From Candidatus Curtissbacteria bacterium (lineage in GTDB: Bacteria > Patescibacteriota > Microgenomatia > Curtissbacterales > GWA2-41-24): 9,809 bases of DNA. Under the pieces are notes generated by a model. That model was given only the letters and a program-made list of their open reading frames with translations, searched no databases and had not been told where the DNA came from. The translations under genes and the position numbers were made by a program. Below, piece after piece: positions 5,447 to 9,809 of this stretch (the first letter of the stretch is position 1; each line of letters begins with the position of its first letter). The stretch is from contig JAUYIQ010000009.1 of the NCBI GenBank assembly GCA_030688205.1, positions 1-9,809 of the forward strand. Reading direction: 5' to 3'.

Positions 5447-5472
5447 GTATCAAGTATCATGAAACTTGATAC
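5447..5472 (+). promoter_or_regulatory. Perfect inverted repeat in the khpA-trmD spacer
   Basis: GTATCAAGT (5447-5455) and ACTTGATAC (5464-5472) are exact 9-bp arms around ATCATGAA. The right arm contains CTTGATAC, the word also found before recG and rpsP. The hairpin begins 7 bp after the khpA stop and ends 7 bp before the trmD ATG. There is no T run. Confidence 0.6.
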
Positions 5473-5473
5473 C

Positions 5474-5494
5474 TGACACATGACATCTGACACA
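5474..5494 (+). repeat. Tandem heptamer TGACA(CA/TC) x3 containing the trmD start codon
   Basis: TGACACA, TGACATC, TGACACA in tandem. The ATG of trmD is built by the junction of units one and two (5480-5482), so the repeat encodes the first residues MTSDTF. Confidence 0.75.
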
Positions 5495-6181
5495 TTCACC
5501 TTCCACATTCTTACTTTGTTCCCGGAAATTTTCGACAGCGTCTTTTCCCAAAGCATCATCAAACGTGCAATAGGCAAAAAAATCGTCAAAATCAATTTAA
5601 TTAACCCTCGGGAATATGCCACCGATAAGCACAAATCTGTAGATGACAAACCTTATGGGGGAGGTATGGGAATGGTAATGCGACCTGACATAGTAATAAA
5701 GGCACTGGAATCCATATCAACCAACTCCTACAAACTTCTCCTTTGCGCATCCGGCCAAAAATATACTCAAAAAACTGCCCAAAAGCTTAAGTCGAAAAGA
5801 GAAATTGTTCTTATCTGCGGGCATTATGAAGGCGTAGACGCCAGAGTTGAGAAATATGTAGACGAAGTTATATCCGTTGGTGATTTCGTCATGACAGGAG
5901 GCGAAATACCTGCAATGGCTATTGTCGACTCCATAACCAGATTGCTACCGGGGGTAATTACCGAAGGCTCCACCAAATCCGAATCCTTCTCTCCAGTTTC
6001 CAGTCTCCAGTTTCCAGTCTCCAGTCTATTAGAGTATCCCCAGTACACCAGACCGGAAAGCTTTCGAGGCCAAAAAGTACCAAAAGTCCTGCTTTCAGGA
6101 GATCACAAGAAAATTGAACAGTGGCGCAAAAAAGAATCTCTCAAGCGTACCAAGAAATTTCGCCCAGATCTGCTTAGATAG
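5480..6181 (+). CDS. trmD: tRNA (guanine-N1)-methyltransferase TrmD
   Basis: TrmD methylates N1 of G37 in tRNAs using S-adenosylmethionine, preventing +1 frameshifts. The 233 residues show the SPOUT domain: FHILTLFPEIFDS near the start, REYATDKHKSVDDKPYGGGMGMVM (about 44-67), the knot with LICGHYEGVDARV (111-123) and VGDFVMTGGEIPAMAIVDSITRLLPGV (133-159), and a C-terminal domain from EYPQYTRPESFRG to HKKIEQWRKKESLKRT. The segment SPVSSLQFPVSSL (171-183) is encoded by five tandem heptamers and inserts about ten residues into the flexible linker, immediately after the SESF stretch equivalent to the catalytic-loop (T)EDSF of E. coli, where Asp169 aligns with Glu168. No alternative downstream start fits; no SD is present. 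It ends 41 bp from convergent pilO. Confidence 0.96.
   Translation: MTSDTFTFHILTLFPEIFDSVFSQSIIKRAIGKKIVKINLINPREYATDKHKSVDDKPYGGGMGMVMRPDIVIKALESISTNSYKLLLCASGQKYTQKTAQKLKSKREIVLICGHYEGVDARVEKYVDEVISVGDFVMTGGEIPAMAIVDSITRLLPGVITEGSTKSESFSPVSSLQFPVSSLLEYPQYTRPESFRGQKVPKVLLSGDHKKIEQWRKKESLKRTKKFRPDLLR
5993..6027 (+). repeat. In-frame heptamer array CCAGT(T/C)T x5 inside trmD
   Basis: Units CCAGTTT, CCAGTCT, CCAGTTT, CCAGTCT, CCAGTCT lie exactly in tandem (35 bp), starting on a codon boundary at residue 172. They translate to P-V-S-S-L-Q-F-P-V-S-S-L in the linker between the knot domain and the C-terminal domain. Confidence 0.9.
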
Positions 6182-6220
6182 CGTAATTTCTAAACGCTAT
6201 ACGCTAATTCACTATACGCT
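6179..6220. terminator. Repeat and hairpin block between convergent trmD and pilO
   Basis: TAGCGT (6179-6184, starting in the trmD stop codon) can pair with ACGCTA (6194-6199). The heptamers ACGCTAT and ACGCTAA (6194-6207) follow, and CTATACGCT is repeated directly at 6197-6205 and 6212-6220. The block fills the whole convergent gap and is the only place for termination of both operons, although there is no clear T run in either direction. Confidence 0.35.
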
Positions 6221-6222
6221 TC

Positions 6223-7035
6223 CTAAAATGGTGCGAACAGATCAGATCTCCCTACAGGAACTTCTGGGACGAATCCCGAATCTGAAGAAGTACTGCTACT
6301 ACTACTGATTAAGGTCTTCACTTTCGCAAGCATTGAAGATTCTGCATCTGTCAATGGAGTAACTGGCGACTCTATCTGCCCGAGCTTTGAAGGACGGGCC
6401 TTCCAATATCCATTGATAACCATACTCGTTCTCAAAGGCGACGCCTCTCCTTGTGCTGAAGAAGACGACAGAGTTAAATCCTCAATGGAAATAATTCTGG
6501 CATTATTTGCGATATTCTTAAGAAAATTTAAGATTGAATTGTAATCGCTGCTTAAAGAAACTCTTACCAGAATTTTTGAAACGTCTGACGGCTCACTTCC
6601 GGCTTGAACCGGCGCAGTCGGAGCAGAAGTTTGCCCGGAAGAAGGTGTTGAGCTCGCACCAATTGATCCCGGCGCAACATCAACTTTAGTTAAAACAACA
6701 CCACTGCTTGCGGCAGCTAACTCTACGCTCCTTATCAAGGAAAATGTTCCTTTATCTGAAGGCAGAAGGGCTTCAGCGTACCCAAGATTCTGCTGCAACT
6801 CAACCTTGTCATATGATGACAACAAATCAACCTTCGCAATCAGTTTTTGAACTCTTAACTCAAGTTCTTTGTTTTCGGAACGAAGTGACAAAGTGCTTGT
6901 AAATTTTGGCCATACAACTAGAACAAACACCAAAAGGGAAACTACAATCGCTCCAACAGGCACAGCCAATGCACTGATTTTATCCGTATTAACGTGTACT
7001 CCCGGTTTGATAAAAGATATATTTGGTAAATTCAT
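6223..7035 (-). CDS. pilO: Type IV pilus inner-membrane assembly protein, PilO-like
   Basis: PilO forms a heterodimer with PilN that links the cytoplasmic PilM to the outer parts of the pilus machine. The 270 residues have the expected layout: short cytoplasmic N-terminus, one membrane helix (about 20-42), a periplasm-side coiled coil (about 50-75), then a ferredoxin-like region with VSLSSDYNSILNFLKNIANNARIISIEDLTL (159-189), a hallmark of PilO. A Ser/Pro/Thr-rich loop (about 123-150) and a Ser run (244-251) are likely disordered. The C-terminus GRSDLFAPF resembles a (G/K)-R-x-x-x-F-x-P-F ending that I recall from related proteins. The ATG overlaps the pilN stop as ATGA, and GGAG lies 7 nt upstream, a clear SD. 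Confidence 0.85.
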   Translation of the reverse strand: MNLPNISFIKPGVHVNTDKISALAVPVGAIVVSLLVFVLVVWPKFTSTLSLRSENKELELRVQKLIAKVDLLSSYDKVELQQNLGYAEALLPSDKGTFSLIRSVELAAASSGVVLTKVDVAPGSIGASSTPSSGQTSAPTAPVQAGSEPSDVSKILVRVSLSSDYNSILNFLKNIANNARIISIEDLTLSSSSAQGEASPLRTSMVINGYWKARPSKLGQIESPVTPLTDAESSMLAKVKTLISSSSSTSSDSGFVPEVPVGRSDLFAPF

Positions 7036-7577
7036 AATTCAGCTCCTGTCAACTCACCGGAAATTACAAAAGCATAAGTTCCAAACTCGTCAGAACTTAG
7101 AGTTTCTATTGCAATGTTTTTAACCAAACCGGATCCTGCAGCAGAGGTCAAAGAAGAAACCAGTCTCGCAACATCTGCCGAAGTTTTTGCCTTTCCGGAA
7201 ATATTTACCTTTGTGCTGCTTACCCTAAAATCAGTGAAATATACCCCCTGCGGAACAATGTTTGCCATTTTATTAAAAAATGTTGCGTAATCAGTTCTTT
7301 GGGCAAGCAATTTATCAGCAGCACCTGCTTTGCTTTTTGCAACTACCAAAAGCTCTTCTTGAGGTTTATATTGGTTGATCTTTACACTGTTTTCCTCGAC
7401 TTTGGTTATCAAATCGTTCTTTTCGGAAACTGATTTTGTAAACATTATTAGAGTAAATAGAGTAACAACTGCACCGACTGCCAAAACCCCAATAGAAACC
7501 AGCTGCAGCTGCTTTTGAATGTGCTCTGCACGTTCCTGTGCTTTTTCTTCAACCGGTATAAGATTTATATCAGGCAT
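7032..7577 (-). CDS. pilN: Type IV pilus assembly protein PilN
   Basis: 181 residues. The cytoplasmic N-terminus MPDINLIPVEE has the INLLP-type motif (residues 4-8) that inserts into PilM. A single membrane helix spans about 25-47, followed by a coiled coil (about 51-85) and a small alpha/beta domain with FFNKMANIVPQGVYFTDFRVSSTKVNISGKAKT and VKNIAIETLSSDEFGTYAFVISGEL, as in the PilN ferredoxin-like fold. It overlaps pilO by 4 bp. The ATG is preceded by an AT-only stretch without an SD. Upstream, a 76-bp gap containing two palindromes separates it from pilM. Confidence 0.85.
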   Translation of the reverse strand: MPDINLIPVEEKAQERAEHIQKQLQLVSIGVLAVGAVVTLFTLIMFTKSVSEKNDLITKVEENSVKINQYKPQEELLVVAKSKAGAADKLLAQRTDYATFFNKMANIVPQGVYFTDFRVSSTKVNISGKAKTSADVARLVSSLTSAAGSGLVKNIAIETLSSDEFGTYAFVISGELTGAEL

Positions 7578-7581
7578 AATA

Positions 7582-7600
7582 ATAATTTAAAATTTTAAAT
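7582..7600. repeat. AT-rich palindromic 19-mer, copy 2
   Basis: Identical over 19 bases to 3283-3301. Here AATTTAAAATTTTAAATT (7584-7601) is an 18-bp perfect palindrome just upstream of the pilN start on the minus strand. Confidence 0.7.
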
Positions 7601-7629
7601 TGCAAAATGAAAAATTAATTTCAAATTTA

Positions 7630-7660
7630 GAACTAATATCATTATTATGCATATTAGTTC
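7630..7660 (-). promoter_or_regulatory. Hairpin across the pilM stop codon
   Basis: GAACTAATAT (7630-7639) and ATATTAGTTC (7651-7660) are perfect 10-bp arms around an 11-nt loop. The pilM stop (7654-7656) lies in one arm. Placed between pilM and pilN, it could act as a weak attenuator or as an RNA-processing or stability element that sets different levels for PilM and PilN/O. It has no strong T run after it. Confidence 0.5.
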
Positions 7661-8667
7661 CTCATCGCAAGGCCGCAACTAACAGCGTAAACGCTGCCTT
7701 CACCAGCATGTTTGCCAGTCAAGGCATTCTTTTCAAAATCACTCCAGGGATCACCAAGTGAAACTTCCAGCGAAGTCCGCTCCACCAAAAACTCCGAAAG
7801 TCCGGGCAGATATGCACCTCCGCCACAAATAACTACACGGGCAACTTGCGAATTTGCAACATGACTTTTGGAATATTCAACTGCTTTAAGAATTTCGGAA
7901 ATAATAATATCCAAAATTGGCTTTAAAATGGCCGCAACCTTCCCCGAAAGTTTATCTTCTAAGATTCCGTATGTATGTTTGTAATCTTCAGCCTGCTTTT
8001 GAGGCAAATTAAACTCAGCCATAATTGCCTTTGTTAAGTTATAACCTCCACTGGCAATAGACCTTGTAAACATCACATTACCAGTCTGAACTATAACAAG
8101 TTCGGTAGATAGTGCACCCATAGAAACAATAATTGAAGTCGGATCACCGGAGCGCGTAAGTGCTCGAGATAAAGCAGCAGACTCCGTCTCTAAAGCATCA
8201 ACACGCAAACCTGCTTCTTTTGCTATATTTAAATATTTCGCAACAACCCTTTTTGGTGCTGCAATCAAAAGTACATCCATTTTGTCGGTGGCACTTTGCG
8301 GACGGTTTACAATCTTATATTGCAAAACGACGTCTTTTATCGGCAATGGCACGTATTGTTCTGCTTCCCAATTAATTGCAGCCGCAAGTTCTTTATCTGT
8401 AAGATTAGGAAGCTGTATCAGACGAGTTACCACCTGGGATTCAATCAGGGATACCCCGCACTTTTCAACCTCTATCTTGGCATTACTAACGGCACTTTTA
8501 ATGCCATCAGCAAGCTTTTTAAAATCTACGGGGGATTCCGATTGAATTCCGCCTGCAGGCGTTGGAACAATAGCTAAAGCACTCAATACTTTTTTCGAAC
8601 CGCTAACTTCAACTTTAGCTACCTTGATAAAAGATCTACCGATGTCTAACCCAAATCTATCACTCAC
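7654..8667 (-). CDS. pilM: Type IV pilus assembly ATPase-like protein PilM
   Basis: PilM is a cytoplasmic actin/FtsA-fold protein that binds the PilN N-terminus. The 337 residues start with RFGLDIGRSFIKVAKV, the phosphate-1 motif (D8-I-G). LIQLPNLTDKELAAAINWEAEQYVPLPI (83-110) is the typical 1C-like domain pattern, and VVICGGGAYLPGLSEFL (278-294) is the adenosine motif. At phosphate-2, where D-I-G is common, this protein has S182-M-G, so nucleotide hydrolysis may be altered; a clade trait is possible. The start is GTG at 8665-8667, read inside the last codons of the upstream small gene with an 8-bp overlap, so translation is probably coupled. AGGA lies about 14-15 nt upstream, too far for a strong SD. 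Confidence 0.9.
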   Translation of the reverse strand: MSDRFGLDIGRSFIKVAKVEVSGSKKVLSALAIVPTPAGGIQSESPVDFKKLADGIKSAVSNAKIEVEKCGVSLIESQVVTRLIQLPNLTDKELAAAINWEAEQYVPLPIKDVVLQYKIVNRPQSATDKMDVLLIAAPKRVVAKYLNIAKEAGLRVDALETESAALSRALTRSGDPTSIIVSMGALSTELVIVQTGNVMFTRSIASGGYNLTKAIMAEFNLPQKQAEDYKHTYGILEDKLSGKVAAILKPILDIIISEILKAVEYSKSHVANSQVARVVICGGGAYLPGLSEFLVERTSLEVSLGDPWSDFEKNALTGKHAGEGSVYAVSCGLAMRN

Positions 8668-8920
8668 TGGAACTTGTGCTTTCCTTAGACTTGTAAGGTG
8701 CAGTCAAGGGAGATGCCGAAGCACTGCTGGAAATGGGTGATTGAGAAGGCTTAAAACGACTAACTGAGTCAGAAATATTCGTCTCGTCAATCTGCCTGTC
8801 CTCACTTGGAACAGACGGCACCTCCACAGTTTTTGAAGTAGCAACAACCAATAAAATCGCAGGCACAACAATAGCAGCAACCCCAACCAAAGAAAGAATT
8901 AATTTCGTCTTTTTATTCAT
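8660..8920 (-). CDS. Small Ser-rich single-pass membrane protein, hypothetical
   Basis: 86 residues, unrecognised. A basic start (MNKKTK) precedes one hydrophobic helix (about 7-27, LILSLVGVAAIVVPAILLVVA), then an external tail that is acidic in its first half (PSEDRQIDETNISD) and Ser/Pro/Lys-rich at the end (QSPISSSASASPLTAPYKSKESTSSSE). This predicts an inner-membrane anchor with a flexible extracytoplasmic tail. It sits between the pilX-like gene and pilM and overlaps pilM by 8 bp, so a role in the pilus machine is plausible but only by position. There is no SD; a small hairpin lies just upstream. Confidence 0.6.
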   Translation of the reverse strand: MNKKTKLILSLVGVAAIVVPAILLVVATSKTVEVPSVPSEDRQIDETNISDSVSRFKPSQSPISSSASASPLTAPYKSKESTSSSE

Positions 8921-8928
8921 CGAACGTT

Positions 8929-8949
8929 AGTGAGATGAACAAGCTCACT
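8929..8949 (-). promoter_or_regulatory. Small hairpin upstream of the Ser-rich membrane protein
   Basis: AGTGAG (8929-8934) and CTCACT (8944-8949) form a 6-bp stem with a 9-nt loop in the 38-bp gap after the pilX-like gene. On the minus strand ATGAATAAG followed by TGA occurs at the left of this gap, echoing the start ATGAATAAAAAG of the real gene. Confidence 0.3.
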
Positions 8950-8958
8950 TATTCATCC

Positions 8959-9678
8959 TTACTTAACAATGTCTCCTTCCGAAAACAAAGCGTAGTCAAA
9001 ACTCGCCGGAAGCTGCGGCAACACGCTTCTTGTAACATTAACTTTCCTGGTAATACCGGCTTGAGTGTTCGAGGTCGAAGTAATTTCGTAAGATTGAGCC
9101 GGAATTGATGCTCCACTTACATTAACAGTTGTTCGATTCCAAAAAGGCCTTATTCTTAAAATAGTAGGACTCGCACCAAGATCCATTTGAACGCAATGGC
9201 TGTAACCACTTGAACTAGTACAGTCATCAGTCGTCGAAAAGCCACTCTCATCAGTTCTTCCGCTAATACCAGCCCATGCTTTGCGAATTAGAGAATATGG
9301 AGCAGGCCCGTTTATCCGTGTAACCTCAATGGATGCAGGCTCTCCATCAGTAGTCAGGGCCCATTCGATTTGTATAGTTCCTGCTGCGCCCGCGAGGTCA
9401 AACTGCGCAACGTTACCTTCTTCAATAACTTGCGGAAGAATCGACTTAGCAATAGTAACCTTAGCTGTGAGACTACCCACCGGTACATCCACAGTCGTTT
9501 GTTCTCCAACAGCTAGACCTGCTGTAACAGCATTCAAACGAGATAGAACATCCTCAACTCCTCCTTCTGCAGCACTAAATGCTCGTTGGCTTTGTTCGGT
9601 CTGGGTAGACGTACGAATGTTTGTAATATTTCGGGAAGCTACAGAAAGGCCAACAGCCAGAGCAACTACAACAACCAA
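8959..9678 (-). CDS. PilX-type pilin-like protein (N-terminus interrupted by an amber codon)
   Basis: The downstream reading frame encodes a pilin-like protein: hydrophobic VVVVALAVGLSVASR, then RNITNIRTSTQTEQSQRAFSAAEGGVEDVLSRL, the conserved helix of PilX-like minor pilins with the Phe-Ser-Ala-Ala-Glu-Gly motif. The rest is beta-rich, with a Cys pair in DDCTSSSGYSHC that could form a disulfide, and it ends in SFDYALFSEGDIVK. Minor pilins of this type are exported and help prime or tip the pilus. The coordinates given start at a TTG (9676-9678), the first possible start after an in-frame TAG at 9691-9693; the natural start appears to be the ATG at 9715-9717 (252 residues if read through). 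Starting at TTG would remove the basic N-terminus and part of the membrane helix. It may be a fresh pseudogene, a sequencing error or a readthrough case. Confidence 0.7.
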   Translation of the reverse strand: MVVVVALAVGLSVASRNITNIRTSTQTEQSQRAFSAAEGGVEDVLSRLNAVTAGLAVGEQTTVDVPVGSLTAKVTIAKSILPQVIEEGNVAQFDLAGAAGTIQIEWALTTDGEPASIEVTRINGPAPYSLIRKAWAGISGRTDESGFSTTDDCTSSSGYSHCVQMDLGASPTILRIRPFWNRTTVNVSGASIPAQSYEITSTSNTQAGITRKVNVTRSVLPQLPASFDYALFSEGDIVK

Positions 9679-9717
9679 AAGAACTAGTATCTAAATCTGA
9701 CCAGATCGTCTTTTCAT
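9679..9717 (-). pseudogene. Original N-terminus of the pilX-like gene with in-frame TAG
   Basis: From ATG 9715-9717 the frame reads M-K-R-R-S-G-Q-I-stop-I-L-V-L-L and continues without a shift into the pilin-like gene. Basic residues plus GQ before a hydrophobic helix are typical of such pilin N-termini. The TAG (9691-9693, codon 9) sits where a hydrophobic residue is expected; a single T-to-A change from TTG (Leu) would explain it. GGAG lies 8 nt upstream of the ATG, which supports this as the true start. Confidence 0.65.
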
Positions 9718-9725
9718 CAGCCTAT

Positions 9726-9729
9726 CTCC
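9726..9729 (-). promoter_or_regulatory. Shine-Dalgarno site GGAG for the pilX-like ATG
   Basis: On the minus strand GGAG is separated by ATAGGCTG (8 nt) from the ATG at 9717. It is one of only two convincing SD sites in the window (the other is before pilO) and decides the start at 9717 over the downstream TTG. Confidence 0.6.
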
Positions 9730-9759
9730 AGTTTAGGTTTGTTTACACATCATTGTCAA
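9730..9759 (-). promoter_or_regulatory. Possible promoter of the pilus cluster
   Basis: On the minus strand TTGACA (9754-9759), an 18-bp spacer and TAAACT (9730-9735; 4 of 6). The -35 is part of the palindrome ATTGTTGACAAT (9752-9763), which could be an operator. The predicted start near 9723 would leave the GGAG site outside the transcript, so the -10 choice is uncertain. The remaining 9764-9809 shows no gene. Confidence 0.3.
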
Positions 9760-9809
9760 CAATATTCCAACTTAATACTTTCTAAGTGAAATTGTGGTAT
9801 TAAATTTTG

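Noticed and set aside
238..6207. Repeat arrays as CRISPR or IS remnants
   Set aside because: Units are 7-9 bp, directly adjacent, without spacers or cas genes, and no transposase or terminal inverted repeats are visible.
6114..6308. 64-residue + strand frame bridging trmD and pilO
   Set aside because: It overlaps two confident genes in other frames and has no conserved feature.
8282..8577. Open frames opposite pilM
   Set aside because: Shadow of a well supported gene; no motif and no start context.
9691..9693. TAG as a reassigned sense codon
   Set aside because: trmD and pilO end in TAG at natural family ends, so TAG acts as a stop in this genome.
9281..9694. Long open frame on the + strand opposite the pilX-like gene
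   Set aside because: The minus-strand frame has clear pilin motifs; the antisense frame shows Arg/Thr-rich sequence with no domain.

Overview
The window looks like a piece of a Candidate Phyla Radiation genome, probably Microgenomates-like. That is an inference from gene order and style: moderate-to-low G+C, AT-rich spacers, few Shine-Dalgarno (SD) sites, compact housekeeping genes, an rpmF-nusB-acpP-rnc run followed by rpsP-khpA-trmD, and a pilM/N/O cluster. No 16S or other taxonomic marker is present.

Left part, + strand (1-6181). The 3' end of tyrS is followed by a possible 37-residue membrane peptide, recG, an unrecognised 121-residue ORF with its own promoter and a structured leader, rpmF, nusB, an acyl-carrier-protein-like gene, rnc (overlapping the previous gene), rpsP, khpA and trmD. 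Most of these serve translation and RNA processing: tyrosine charging, L32 and S16, rRNA transcription antitermination (NusB), rRNA processing (RNase III), a KH RNA-binding protein and m1G37 tRNA methylation. RecG handles stalled forks and recombination. rimM and rplS, often part of the rpsP-trmD operon elsewhere, are absent here.

Right part, - strand (9717 down to 6223). A type IV pilus cluster is read toward trmD: a PilX-type pilin-like gene with an in-frame amber codon close to its SD-preceded ATG, a small Ser-rich membrane protein, pilM, pilN and pilO. PilM (cytoplasmic, actin-like) should dock on the INLIP motif of PilN, and PilN should pair with PilO in the inner membrane. The two halves converge with only 41 bp between trmD and pilO.

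Three things stand out. First, nearly every + strand junction carries its own short tandem repeat, mostly 7-bp units, with a different word at each site. Two such arrays lie in frame inside recG and trmD, where they add about ten residues to loops, and another contains the trmD start codon. Second, the ACP-like protein has no serine at or after the phosphopantetheine site (Asp-Ser-Leu is replaced by Thr-Glu-Phe), so it cannot be a normal acyl carrier although it keeps the classic acpP-rnc linkage. Third, the spacers hold hairpins and palindromes, including a 37-bp near-perfect one across the nusB stop codon and a two-part structured leader upstream of the orphan ORF.
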